From: Streptomyces sp. NBC_01463
Lineage (GTDB): Bacteria; Actinomycetota; Actinomycetes; Streptomycetales; Streptomycetaceae
Direction of reading: 5' to 3'
Length of the DNA stretch: 64,000 nucleotides
Assembly (NCBI GenBank): GCA_036227345.1
Contig: CP109468.1
Span: 6,138,001 to 6,202,000, forward strand
Position numbers and translations under genes: made by a program. The notes under the pieces are model-generated. The model had not been told where the DNA came from, ran no database searches, and saw only the letters and a list, made by a program, of their open reading frames with translations. Shown here piece by piece: positions 9,253-18,927 of the stretch (position 1 is the stretch's first letter; each line of letters starts with the position of its first letter).

Positions 9253-10163
9253 TGGCCCTGATCAATGTGGACGCTTCGCGCCCTGACCCCATGTGGGCAG
9301 TCGTCCGTCTACTCGCCCACTCGAAGAAGCCTGTATCGCTCAACAGCGCACGCGCCCTGTTGAGTCCGCCGACGCTAGCTTCCCCAGAGAAGGATGATGC
9401 GTCGGAGATGTTCAACAAGGCCATCAAGACCCTTCGGGAACTCGGGTTGCTTCACGTTCACGACTCCACCAGTGAGCTGAAGCTTGTCGGACCCGCCGCA
9501 CTTCTCGACGGCCGCGACTGGGATGCCTTCTCCGCTGCTCTGCGCACCGCAGTGCTCGCGCCTGACCGCAACAGCGGTTTGGGAGACAACGAGGAGCAGA
9601 AGGAATCCCGCGACCTCACTCGGGCCCTGGCCTGGTTTCTCACCCTGGATCCTATGGAGGCTCCGGTGGCTTGGGAGCAAGCGCAGAAGCTCAGGCAGAA
9701 CGCTTTGAAGCCGGAGGCCGGCCCTGCCATCGTTAACGCTGAGCGTTGGCGACCGTTTGGAGACTGGGCGCCCGCGTTGGGGCTCGCTGCCCGCCCCCTC
9801 CTCTCCGGGGAAGGCAGTAGTCCGTTGACTCCGGACTGCACCGCCGCCGTCAGGTATGTCGTTCAGAGCCTGTGGGCGCCTGGCCAGCAGATTAACGCCG
9901 TAGCAGCCGTCCGAAGCATCCGTGAGCACTTGCCAGTGCTGCCGGGCGGCGAATACTCGCGGACTCTTCAACTCGACAACCCCGGCGACCGTGTGGCGGG
10001 CGCTGCCCTCTCCTTTGCACTGCTGCGTGGTAGCGACGAGAAGTGGCTGCGTCTAGAGCTCGATTCCGATGCCCCTCTAGTACTCCAGGTAGCCGACCCA
10101 GAGCAGCCTTCGAGCCCGCGCTACGTAAGCGACATCACGATGCAGGAGGTCCCAAGTGCCTGA
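9252..10163 (+). CDS. dpdG: DpdG, dpd island protein of unknown mechanism
   Basis: This 303-residue soluble protein starts at an ATG overlapping the dpdF stop. The first 90 residues look like a winged-helix fold (PMWAVVRLLAHSKKPVSL, a helix with FNKAIKTLRELGLLHV, then a beta hairpin). This may be a DNA-binding or protein-interaction module. The rest has no recognisable catalytic motif. It is named DpdG on its size and its position between the RecQ-like dpdF and the large ATPase dpdH, the order known from other dpd islands. It overlaps dpdH by 8 bp. Confidence 0.7.
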   Translation: MALINVDASRPDPMWAVVRLLAHSKKPVSLNSARALLSPPTLASPEKDDASEMFNKAIKTLRELGLLHVHDSTSELKLVGPAALLDGRDWDAFSAALRTAVLAPDRNSGLGDNEEQKESRDLTRALAWFLTLDPMEAPVAWEQAQKLRQNALKPEAGPAIVNAERWRPFGDWAPALGLAARPLLSGEGSSPLTPDCTAAVRYVVQSLWAPGQQINAVAAVRSIREHLPVLPGGEYSRTLQLDNPGDRVAGAALSFALLRGSDEKWLRLELDSDAPLVLQVADPEQPSSPRYVSDITMQEVPSA

Positions 10164-13100
10164 CTTCCGTGGACAGGTCTGCTGGGACCCCGCGACTGCT
10201 GCTAACACCATTGGCGTCGAAGCCATCTCTCCTTCTCCTGCCGTCTTCCGGGCCACGCACGCTCCCCTGAGGATCCAACGAGCGCGGCTCGACGGCCGCC
10301 AACTTGTGCTCGAGGGGCAGCCGGTCGATGAGCGGGCGGTCCTTCATGACTTCCTGAATCATGAGTCCAGCACCGGCGCGCTGCTCATGCCCATCGTGGG
10401 TGAGTCTGGTTCTGGAAAGTCGCACCTCGTCCGGTGGGTGCGCGAGCATCTTGATCTGGTCGACGATCAGTCTGAGTCTCGTGAGGTCATCTACCTTGAG
10501 AAGCACAGGACGAGCCTGAAGGCAGTAGTTCAAAGCCTGATCGCCAAGGCTGACAGCGATGAACTGAAGCAGTTGAAGGCGGAGATCGACAAGTTCACCG
10601 CTGACATCGACGCATCAGTGCTCGCTCGGCGCCTCATCCATTCACTCAACGAGACCCTTGTAGCCGAGACAGGGCGCGGGGTTTCAGGGCCGGCTCGGCA
10701 GCTCTTCGGCCCTCAGGGACTCGGAGCACTCCTTGACGATCCGCACGTCAGTGAATTCATGCTCAGGCCGGAGAAGTTTGTTCCACAACTAGCCACCTAC
10801 CTCCTGCGGGACCGTACCAAGGGAGAAGGGGATCGCCCTCCGAAGTTCACCGTTCATGACCTCCCTCTGGACATCACCGGCGTCAGTAAGGCATCAGCCC
10901 TAGCCAAGAAGTGGGTTCAGGTCCTCAGTTCCAAGGCCGAACTTCAGGAGATCGCGATCGACCTTCTGAACGAGCACTTGGAGACTGCGATCAACCGGAG
11001 CTTCAACCTGGGCATGGGGCGCCTGCTAGAAGCTATGACCCTTGTGCGGGAGGAGTACCACCGGCAGGGCAAAGAGATCATTCTTCTCATCGAGGACTTT
11101 GCCCTCATCCAGGGCGTTCAAAAGGACCTGCTCGACGCCATCGTCGAAGCGGCCCACCGCGAAGGCTCCACCCGCCTGGCCCCCATCCGCACTCTCATGG
11201 CGGTAACTACTGGCTACTTCCGTGACCTGCCGGAGACAGCCCTCACACGCGTACGCGCGAATCTTGGCTACGCCTACGACCTAGACGTGCCGTTCAGCCA
11301 GGAAGACACTGGCGAAGAGGCGATCGCCGCATTCGTGGGCCGCTACCTCAACGCCGTGCGTGTCGGCAAGGATCGACTGGAGCAAGCAGGCGATGCAGAG
11401 CCGACGAACGCATGCGACGAGTGCCCGCTACAGGCTCGTTGCCACGATGCGTTCGGGGCATCCGCTGACGGCTACGGGCTGTACCCCTTCAACAGGTCGG
11501 CCCTTACCCGCGCGGTCCACTCGACTGCTTCGAAGGCCGAGCCGTGGGCGTTCGTTCCTCGAACCGTTCTGGGAAGCGTGGTACGGCCAGTCCTTATTCA
11601 GCACGCTAGTTCGCTGCGGAAGGGAGAATTCCCGGACGCTTCCTTCTCCGAGGGATTCCCCACTGCTGAGATCGATCAGCCGCTCAGCACAGCCGTGCAG
11701 CAACTCGTCGAGCGCAGCGATCCTGTTGCCGCCGACCGGCGCAAGCGGGTACTTGAGTTCTGGGAAGATGCAGCCGCTCAGGGCATCGAAATCGACCCCA
11801 CGGTGCTGGAGGCGTTCGCCCTCAGCCCCATGACGGCCGAGTCTCCGGTCCTCCCTGAGCAGCCGCGACGTGCTGCAGAGCCCTCCCGGCGATCCAGCAC
11901 CTCGTCGAGCACCGCCAAGACGGAAGACAAGACCTTTCCCCCGTCGGTGCAGCGGAGCCTTCAGAACATCGAGGAGTGGGTGACCCGCGGCGAGGATCTC
12001 CAACAGGATTACGCTCGGACGATCCGCACAGTCGTTGCCACCGCGGTGGGCCAGCGGTACCGGTGGAATACACCGCTCATGCAGGCGCAAGCCAGTGTGA
12101 AGGACAAGGGCTGGCCGAACAATGCCACCGTCGTCAGCATCGAAGGCTCCGCGGTCGCAGGCATCAGCGGTGCAGACAGCGCCCCCATTCAGTTCAAGCG
12201 GAGCGCGACGAACAGTAGATTCTTCCAAAGCTTGATCCGCGCGCAGTACGGGCTGGATCAGGTCCGTGGGGAGGACGTCCGGAGGCTGGCTACCGTCGCC
12301 GAAGAGCACACCCGTGCGATGGCAACCAGAGTTCAGCGCAACTTGGAGGTCACAGACGACGACCTCGTGCTCGGTCTGCGCTCATCCCTTCTGGGAGCGG
12401 TTCTTGCAGGCCGCGCCTGGCCTGGCATGACCATCGAGGAGTTGCTGGCAGCTGCGGTCGACGACGGCGAGAGCTGGAAGGGCGCCGGCACTATGCCGAG
12501 GCCTGAGCGGTGGACCGTCGCACTCAACCAGCACCTTGCTGCGCGCAGCGCCCTGGTTAAGCGCATCCGTACCGGGGTCGGCATCTCGCAGGGCAGCAGA
12601 GGAGCAGTGGGCATGATCGATGCTGCCCGGGCGGTCCCTCTGCTGGAGCAGGCAGCCACCAACTGGTCATGGGAAACACCAGTGAGCACCGTCCCGGAAT
12701 GGATCAAGCCTGCAGTCAAACCGTTCGTGTCATGGCCCGCCCTGATCGCCGGACAGATCACGATGCTCAACGATCTACTCCGCGACATCCGACTGCGGCA
12801 ACCGCGCAGCACCCCGGGGAAGAACACCCTCGCCAGCATCAAGTCTGCCGTTGATCGGGCCAGGGAGGTCAGCTTGTCGCTGTCTACTCAGCGAGCACGC
12901 GATCTTGATTTGCTCCTTGAGCAGGCAAGCGCCGTGGAGTGGTCCACGATCTCCGCGCTGGAGGATGAGCTGGAGCGTTGCCACGACGACGACCGTCCAG
13001 AGACGACCCTTCTCACTGCACGCATCCGCACAGCCGCCCAGGACCGCGGATCCTCCATCGCGGTCGTTCGGAACCTGCTGTATGTGGCTGATGAGTGGCT

Positions 13101-13227
13101 CGACGAAGCCCTGAAGGGTGCTGAGATGCGGGCAAGTTCTTCGGCAGCCAAGAGCGCAGCCGATGGCGTACAGGAGCTCGTTGCCGAATGGCGCTCTCTG
13201 GTAGCCGAAGGGGTTGTTGGCCAGTGA
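10156..13227 (+). CDS. dpdH: DpdH, large AAA-type ATPase of the dpd island
   Basis: This 1023-residue protein starts at a GTG with a very good ribosome binding site (GGAGGT, 5 nt away). It has a P-loop VGESGSGKSHL near residue 80 and a Walker B-like IILLIEDFAL near 308. These are typical of P-loop NTPases that power multi-subunit DNA-processing machines. A small cysteine cluster, CDECPLQARC, lies near 418. The C-terminal half is long, helical and of unknown fold, with a low-complexity Ser/Arg/Lys linker near 575-595. It belongs to the restriction block by position and overlaps the next start (GTGA). Confidence 0.75.
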   Translation: MPDFRGQVCWDPATAANTIGVEAISPSPAVFRATHAPLRIQRARLDGRQLVLEGQPVDERAVLHDFLNHESSTGALLMPIVGESGSGKSHLVRWVREHLDLVDDQSESREVIYLEKHRTSLKAVVQSLIAKADSDELKQLKAEIDKFTADIDASVLARRLIHSLNETLVAETGRGVSGPARQLFGPQGLGALLDDPHVSEFMLRPEKFVPQLATYLLRDRTKGEGDRPPKFTVHDLPLDITGVSKASALAKKWVQVLSSKAELQEIAIDLLNEHLETAINRSFNLGMGRLLEAMTLVREEYHRQGKEIILLIEDFALIQGVQKDLLDAIVEAAHREGSTRLAPIRTLMAVTTGYFRDLPETALTRVRANLGYAYDLDVPFSQEDTGEEAIAAFVGRYLNAVRVGKDRLEQAGDAEPTNACDECPLQARCHDAFGASADGYGLYPFNRSALTRAVHSTASKAEPWAFVPRTVLGSVVRPVLIQHASSLRKGEFPDASFSEGFPTAEIDQPLSTAVQQLVERSDPVAADRRKRVLEFWEDAAAQGIEIDPTVLEAFALSPMTAESPVLPEQPRRAAEPSRRSSTSSSTAKTEDKTFPPSVQRSLQNIEEWVTRGEDLQQDYARTIRTVVATAVGQRYRWNTPLMQAQASVKDKGWPNNATVVSIEGSAVAGISGADSAPIQFKRSATNSRFFQSLIRAQYGLDQVRGEDVRRLATVAEEHTRAMATRVQRNLEVTDDDLVLGLRSSLLGAVLAGRAWPGMTIEELLAAAVDDGESWKGAGTMPRPERWTVALNQHLAARSALVKRIRTGVGISQGSRGAVGMIDAARAVPLLEQAATNWSWETPVSTVPEWIKPAVKPFVSWPALIAGQITMLNDLLRDIRLRQPRSTPGKNTLASIKSAVDRAREVSLSLSTQRARDLDLLLEQASAVEWSTISALEDELERCHDDDRPETTLLTARIRTAAQDRGSSIAVVRNLLYVADEWLDEALKGAEMRASSSAAKSAADGVQELVAEWRSLVAEGVVGQ

Positions 13228-13913
13228 CCCAGATGTCCGTGTACGAGAAGGCAAAGCTGCTAGAAGATCACGCCTCCCGCATCGCGGATGGCGAAGAGTC
13301 CCAGCGTCAGGCCACCCGGGTTTCAACTCGGTTGATGGAGCTCCGGTCCCAGCTCAATCAACTGCGCTCCCAGTTGGCTGTCGCCCAAGCTCTGCAGGCC
13401 CGTGGCGCGGGCCTCGACATCGACCTGTCCAGCATCGATGACGGGAGAGCGGGCTTTGAGCGCAGCTTGGGGCCTAGCGGCCTGCCCTCCAATCAGGTGT
13501 TCAACACGGCGAAGAAGAAGGCACAGGTGGTTGCTGATCGTCTTGGGGAAGCAAATCAAGCCGCTTGGTCCGTGTGGACGGCACAGCTACTCGAGGAGTT
13601 GCCCGTAGCGCGGATCTCGATGCTTCTCGATCCAGGAGCCGAGAAGCGGGCATCCGCCCGCCATGCCGAGCTTGAGCGCCTGGCAAAGGGCAAAGCGTCC
13701 CAGGACTCCATCACTAACTTTGCTGTCACTCATGCTGGTTTGGCTGAACTACTTCAGGACGCTCAAGACCCGCCGCAGGCACTAGCCGTTCTGCTGGATC
13801 GACTGCGCGAGCAGTCCGGTCTCACGCTACGCGACGTCACCGACGAAGAGATCGCGCTCATCCGAGAATACGGGATGGATGCCCACATCAGCCTGAGGAG
13901 GAAGGGCTCGTGA
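13224..13913 (+). CDS. dpdI: DpdI, small helical dpd island protein
   Basis: This 229-residue protein is largely alpha-helical. The first 70 residues (from VTQMSVYEK onward) have a heptad-like pattern rich in Gln, Leu and Arg that suggests a coiled coil. No catalytic motif is seen. The GTG at 13224 shares bases with the dpdH stop (GTGA overlap), and the 3' end overlaps dpdJ by 4 bp. It is named DpdI because it sits between the large ATPase and the DEVH helicase, as in known dpd islands; the sequence alone would not identify it. It may be a structural adaptor between dpdH and dpdJ. Confidence 0.6.
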   Translation: MTQMSVYEKAKLLEDHASRIADGEESQRQATRVSTRLMELRSQLNQLRSQLAVAQALQARGAGLDIDLSSIDDGRAGFERSLGPSGLPSNQVFNTAKKKAQVVADRLGEANQAAWSVWTAQLLEELPVARISMLLDPGAEKRASARHAELERLAKGKASQDSITNFAVTHAGLAELLQDAQDPPQALAVLLDRLREQSGLTLRDVTDEEIALIREYGMDAHISLRRKGS

Positions 13914-16900
13914 ACCAGCGCAGCATGGACCAGGATTTCGCCAATGAACTGCTCAACCGCTTGGAAGACCTCGAACTGCCGTTGCTTTCGTGGGGCGTGA
14001 CGGAGGGTGCCCTCTCTGAAGACGACGTGGTCGAATGTATCGAGTCTGTTCTCAGCGACCATCCGAAAGCCCCGGAGAACGTCTCACCTCATGACGTACT
14101 CCAGGAGATGCGCGGCCTCGCCCTGATCTGGAGGGTGCCCTGGCCGAATGACGGGCCAGCGCGCTATCGCACGCGATTCGCCGAGTCACTCCGCCTCACA
14201 GCCGGGCTTCGCCAACTCTTCCGGCCTCGGGGCGACTGGGCAGACGAGGCACCGAATGGATGGTGGCGTCAAGGAAAGCGCCTTGTTGCCGACTACCGGC
14301 TTCACACGCGGCATCGGCGCTACCCCAAGCGTGACATCTCTGCCTCATCGGCGCTCGAACAGTTGGGTACTTCGCCTAGCTGGGGAAACCTCCAAGACCG
14401 CGTCGCAAAGGCCTACCTGGGTGGAAGGAGTCTGGCACCCTTCCAGTTGGAAGCGACCCAAACTGTCTTTGAATCGCTCGCCCACCAGGACAAGTCCAGT
14501 GGAATCATTGTCGGGGCCGGCACGGGTAGTGGCAAGACACTCTCGTTCTACCTGCCCGCGTTCGCGGCAATGGCGGCACACGCTCCGGGTAAAGTCCACA
14601 CTCTGGCCCTGTACCCGCGTACTGAGTTGTTGCGCGACCAACTCAAGGACGCCCTCACGGAGGCCAGCAAGGTTGAACAGGCACTCGCGCAACAGGGTAG
14701 GCGCTTTCTACGCATCGGCGCGCTCTATGGAGGCACCCCAACCAAGTCCACCGATTGGCGGCTGACTGAAGGCAGGGGTTCGGGGCGTTGGAAGCGGTTC
14801 CAAGACGGATTCATCTGCCCTTTCCTTTCTTGCCCCAACGACAAGTGTGCAAACGGAGAGTTGGTGTGGTCCGATGCGGACCGCGCGGCCGACATCGAGC
14901 GCCTCGTCTGCTGGCGCTGCCGGTATGAGGTACCCGAAGGGCGCCTTGCCCTTACGCGTAGTTCCCTGCGGAGCAGCCCACCCGATCTGTTGTTCACGAC
15001 GACCGAGATGCTGAACAACTGCAGTGCGGACGGCAACCTCGACGGCCTTCTGGGTTGGCGCGGCGGGCAGGTCCCTTCGTTGATGCTCCTCGACGAGGTC
15101 CATACCTATTCCGGCGTGCATGGCGCCCAAGTCGCCTACCTACTACGAAGGTGGCGCGAAGCAGCCCGCAAGCCGGTCACGTTCGTTGGCCTGAGTGCCA
15201 CGCTTCGCGACGCCAAGGAGTTCTTCGCACAACTCGTCGGTCTACGCGACAGCGACATCGACCCCATCGCTCCGTCCGAGGACAGCATGGTTGAGGAGGG
15301 CCGCGAGTACGCGCTCGCCCTGCGCGGTGATCCCGTGGCAGGGGCCAGCCTGCTGTCGACATCTATCCAGACAGCGATGCTCTTCGGCCGAGTGCTCGAT
15401 CCAAGTGACGAGACCTTTCTGTACGGATCCACCGGATTCCTGTTCACCGACGACCTGGACGTCACCAACCGCTTCTACAAGTACCTACGTGACGCGGAAG
15501 GCGACCAAAACCACCGCGGTGTCAGGAGCCGAAACGGCGACGTGCTTGCCGGACTGCGCTCACGCGCACGGCCTGAGCCCGAGGCCCGGTACTACGACGG
15601 CCAGTCGTGGGATCTCGTCGAGAAGATCGGCAACGAACTCGCTCGTGATCTGCGCATGCACCACTTGGTCATTGGTCGCACTTCTTCGCAGGACGCTGGC
15701 GTTAACCACAACGCCAGGCTGACTATCGCCACCGCCTCCCTGGAGGTGGGGTTCAACGACCCCCGTGTTGGCTTCGTGCTTCAGCACAAGGCACCTCGCA
15801 ATGCTGCCTCCTTCATCCAGCGTCGCGGGCGTGCTGGTCGTGCCCGGGGTACGCGGCCGATGACCGTCGTGGCTCTCTCTGACTACGGTCGTGATCGTCT
15901 TGCTTACCAGGGCTACGAGACGCTCTTCGCGCCAGAGGTTGAGGCGATCAAACTGCCTCTACGGAATCGCTATGTCCTCAAGATTCAAGGGGCCCAGGCC
16001 CTTCTCGACTGGGCAGGGCGTCGCCTGCGCAGCAAGGGCTTCCGCTATGCAGACCCGCGCAAGCTCCTGAAAGCGCCGAAGTCGGGAGCTGTGGACCCCC
16101 GCTTTGAACGCGAGCACAAGGCACTCATACAGGTGCTGGATGAGTTGCTGAACGACGACCGTGTCCAGGACCAGTTCGCAAAGCACCTCACCAGGGCCCT
16201 GCAACTCCCCGCCGACGAAGTGCAGGCCGTGTTGTGGGAACAGCCGCGGTCTCTGCTCCTAGCCGTGGCGCCCACCGCACTACGACGGCTCAACTCCGGT
16301 TGGAAACCGCTGGTGACTGACGCCGGCGCCGTGAACGACGCTATGCTCCCCGAGTACATCACTCGAACTCTGTTTGAGCCCTTGAATCTTCCAGAAGTTG
16401 ATCTGGAGCTCCCCTTTGACGACGGAGACGGAGTCGTCGAACCGATGCCGATCGGGAGAGCCCTCACGGAGGCGGTACCCGGCCGAGTTAGCCGACGCTT
16501 CGGGTACTTGAACGACGACCATCGCACGTGGCTCCCTCTGCCTGCCGAAGGCAGCGACGTCCTCAATCTCACGCAGTTCGTCAGGGATGGGATGCCCGAA
16601 GGCCCTTGGCGGCCTCACGAGCACGGCGGGGCCGAATTCGAGGTCGTCAGGCCTAAGCGGATAGGGCTGGTCGAGCCAGACGGCGACATCATTGACCAGT
16701 CGCAGGGCGTCCCGGTGTGGGGCACACAGGTTGTTGCCCCTGACGATGTCCAATTCGATGAAGGGATGGTGCCGAAACCGTCCCCATGGCAGAGGCGGAT
16801 CGACGCCGTCAGCTTCGCGACACACGCGGCTGGCAACCCCGTCGAGGTGCGGCGCATGACGATCGGCGCCGAATGCACGGTCCGCCGTGAACGCCAGGAA

Positions 16901-18409
16901 AGCGAGAACCAGTTCGTCCGCTATGAACTCCGCGGAAAGCCCGCTGCCCTCGGATTCCGCCTCGGTGTCGACGCCGCCTGTTTCAAGGTGCGTCCCTTGA
17001 ACGTTGAGGACCCGGCGGTCAACCGGTACCTGGCCTCGCCACAATGGCGTGCTCTTGCGTTCGCACACGCAGTCCAAGAAGATCCGGCACTGGCTGATAT
17101 CTCAAACTTCTTCCAGCGCGAGCGACTCGCTCAGATCTACCTGACGGCATTCGCGTTGGCCGGTCTGACTGCGGAGCGCACGAACGCGGAGATCCGCACG
17201 CTTCTCTCGAATGGGGGATGGAGCAGAGATCTGGCAAGGATCTTCCAGGTGCTCTATCGGGATGCCGACTTGTCCGAGGAGCACCTGGACAACGACCGCC
17301 TCGTTTCTGAACTGACAGCACTGGTCACCCAGGGCACCGTCATCGAGGTCCTCAATCGAGCAGCCCGGCTCCTCGTTATCGAGGACGTGTCCGCAGACAC
17401 GGCTGACTTGGCGCAGCGTGCCTACCGAGACACCATGGCCGCCGGGATCCGTACTGCCGCCCAGCGCGCATGCCCGAACGCGCAAGACGGCGACCTCATC
17501 ATCGACGTGCTACTCGCCGACGAACCGGATGGACTTACGACCATCTGGCTCAGCGAGACCTCCGTCGGAGGCCTGGGCGTGATCGAGCAGCTGATCGATT
17601 ACTACTCGGCGGATCCCCGAAAGTTCTGGGGACTTGTGACGAGCAGCCTCGCACCCAGTGAATTCGAGTATGTGGATGCAACTTTGACGCGTTTCCTCGA
17701 GCACGTCACTGAGGAACCGGGGGGTGCCGCTGCACGTGCCATGGCGACGCTTCGCGCTAACGCGCCGGCACAGCAAGCCCAAGGCGCACTCGGTGATCTA
17801 CGGGAGGCATGGGCTCGATTGGACGGCCCACCTCGGCATGCGGCAGTCGCGGCGTTGTCCACACGCTTGCTACGCCCGGGCTCCGGGCCCGACATCGACG
17901 CCGCGGCTCTCGCTCTCGTAAGAGCCTGGACTGCGCTCGAAAAGCGTCTGGGAATTGAAGTCGATGCACGCGTCGTGGCGTACGCCGTGGGATCGAAGCA
18001 ACTTGAACTGCCTGGAATCCGTTCGCTCAGCGCCGACCAGGTCTTCAGCCTCCTGTGGCCTCGGGGTCACCAGGCTCGTACCCAGGACCTGAAGCATTAC
18101 CAGCCGTACGCCGAAGCACCTGTACTGGAACGACTTCTGTTTCAGGCCGCTCACGACGACCGGCTGCCCGAAGTCGATGTGACGCAGGCTGCCTGGGTTG
18201 AGTCGTACTGCAAGCACCTCTCAGCGACCTCCGCCGTCGATCTCATTTGTCCCGCGGGCAAGGAGGAGTCAATGGCGCAAGCCTTGAAGCAGATTCCTGT
18301 CACCCACATTGACCGGGACGTTCTGCGCGTCTACGGAGAGGTTTGCGGAGTCCTCCGTCAGCAGAACGAACTCCGGGTCCGTGTCGAACTGCGGGAGGCG
18401 ACCCAGTGA
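13910..18409 (+). CDS. dpdJ: DpdJ, large DEVH-box helicase with zinc cluster
   Basis: This 1499-residue superfamily-2 helicase has a GTG start with a strong AGGAGGAAGGG upstream. Motif I, GAGTGSGKT, lies near residue 202, motif II LLDEVHTY near 393, motif III GLSATL near 428, and motif VI RRGRAGRARG near 638. An inserted cysteine cluster (CPFLSCPNDKC near 302 and CWRCRYE near 333) sits between motifs I and II and probably binds zinc. The architecture resembles DEAD/DEAH proteins of the DrmA/LHR-like kind used in defence systems. The C-terminal 800 residues have no recognised domain. It belongs to the restriction arm of the island. Confidence 0.8.
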   Translation: MNQRSMDQDFANELLNRLEDLELPLLSWGVTEGALSEDDVVECIESVLSDHPKAPENVSPHDVLQEMRGLALIWRVPWPNDGPARYRTRFAESLRLTAGLRQLFRPRGDWADEAPNGWWRQGKRLVADYRLHTRHRRYPKRDISASSALEQLGTSPSWGNLQDRVAKAYLGGRSLAPFQLEATQTVFESLAHQDKSSGIIVGAGTGSGKTLSFYLPAFAAMAAHAPGKVHTLALYPRTELLRDQLKDALTEASKVEQALAQQGRRFLRIGALYGGTPTKSTDWRLTEGRGSGRWKRFQDGFICPFLSCPNDKCANGELVWSDADRAADIERLVCWRCRYEVPEGRLALTRSSLRSSPPDLLFTTTEMLNNCSADGNLDGLLGWRGGQVPSLMLLDEVHTYSGVHGAQVAYLLRRWREAARKPVTFVGLSATLRDAKEFFAQLVGLRDSDIDPIAPSEDSMVEEGREYALALRGDPVAGASLLSTSIQTAMLFGRVLDPSDETFLYGSTGFLFTDDLDVTNRFYKYLRDAEGDQNHRGVRSRNGDVLAGLRSRARPEPEARYYDGQSWDLVEKIGNELARDLRMHHLVIGRTSSQDAGVNHNARLTIATASLEVGFNDPRVGFVLQHKAPRNAASFIQRRGRAGRARGTRPMTVVALSDYGRDRLAYQGYETLFAPEVEAIKLPLRNRYVLKIQGAQALLDWAGRRLRSKGFRYADPRKLLKAPKSGAVDPRFEREHKALIQVLDELLNDDRVQDQFAKHLTRALQLPADEVQAVLWEQPRSLLLAVAPTALRRLNSGWKPLVTDAGAVNDAMLPEYITRTLFEPLNLPEVDLELPFDDGDGVVEPMPIGRALTEAVPGRVSRRFGYLNDDHRTWLPLPAEGSDVLNLTQFVRDGMPEGPWRPHEHGGAEFEVVRPKRIGLVEPDGDIIDQSQGVPVWGTQVVAPDDVQFDEGMVPKPSPWQRRIDAVSFATHAAGNPVEVRRMTIGAECTVRRERQESENQFVRYELRGKPAALGFRLGVDAACFKVRPLNVEDPAVNRYLASPQWRALAFAHAVQEDPALADISNFFQRERLAQIYLTAFALAGLTAERTNAEIRTLLSNGGWSRDLARIFQVLYRDADLSEEHLDNDRLVSELTALVTQGTVIEVLNRAARLLVIEDVSADTADLAQRAYRDTMAAGIRTAAQRACPNAQDGDLIIDVLLADEPDGLTTIWLSETSVGGLGVIEQLIDYYSADPRKFWGLVTSSLAPSEFEYVDATLTRFLEHVTEEPGGAAARAMATLRANAPAQQAQGALGDLREAWARLDGPPRHAAVAALSTRLLRPGSGPDIDAAALALVRAWTALEKRLGIEVDARVVAYAVGSKQLELPGIRSLSADQVFSLLWPRGHQARTQDLKHYQPYAEAPVLERLLFQAAHDDRLPEVDVTQAAWVESYCKHLSATSAVDLICPAGKEESMAQALKQIPVTHIDRDVLRVYGEVCGVLRQQNELRVRVELREATQ

Positions 18410-18927
18410 GTTCCCAGGAACGCACAATTCGTACCGGGCTACACACCACGGTGCGCGTAGACACCATGCTGACTTCGGCGCTGATCGCGGAGTTCATTGC
18501 GCCTAGCGATCACGTGTGGCTGGTGTCACCGTGGATCACCGATGTCCAGATCATCGACAACAGCCACGGTGCGTACGATGCGCTGTTTGGCGATGTTCCA
18601 CCCCAGAACTGTCGCCTATCCGATGCCATCGCCCGCATCGCCCACGGTGGCGCGATGATCCACGTCGTTACACGCCCCGACGCGCATAACGATGACTTCC
18701 TGCGCCGCCTCAAGAAGGCGGCAGAACCGGAGCGTATCCACTCGGTGCGGGAGCTGAACATCCACGAGAAGACCTTGTGCGGCCACGACTGGATGCTCAG
18801 CGGCTCGATGAACTTCACCATTCGCGGCATGTCGAAGAACGACGAGAGAGTGACCTACACGGCAGGTATTGACGCCGCTGCCCAGGCACGCCTGGACCTG
18901 GCCGAGCGCTGGGGAGATGCCGCATGA
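18406..18927 (+). CDS. dpdK: DpdK, phospholipase D-like nuclease candidate
   Basis: This 173-residue protein has one HKD-type motif: IHEKTLCGHDWMLSGSMNFT near residues 117-136 gives the H-x-K, D and GS-x-N residues of the PLD superfamily. A single motif implies a dimer, as in the Nuc and BfiI nucleases. The start is a GTG at 18406 overlapping the dpdJ stop, with GGGAGG seven bases upstream. In the dpd system it is the most likely DNA-cutting subunit, because the helicases and ATPase carry no obvious nuclease motif; that role is inferred. Its stop overlaps the dpdD start (ATGA). Confidence 0.8.
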   Translation: MSSQERTIRTGLHTTVRVDTMLTSALIAEFIAPSDHVWLVSPWITDVQIIDNSHGAYDALFGDVPPQNCRLSDAIARIAHGGAMIHVVTRPDAHNDDFLRRLKKAAEPERIHSVRELNIHEKTLCGHDWMLSGSMNFTIRGMSKNDERVTYTAGIDAAAQARLDLAERWGDAA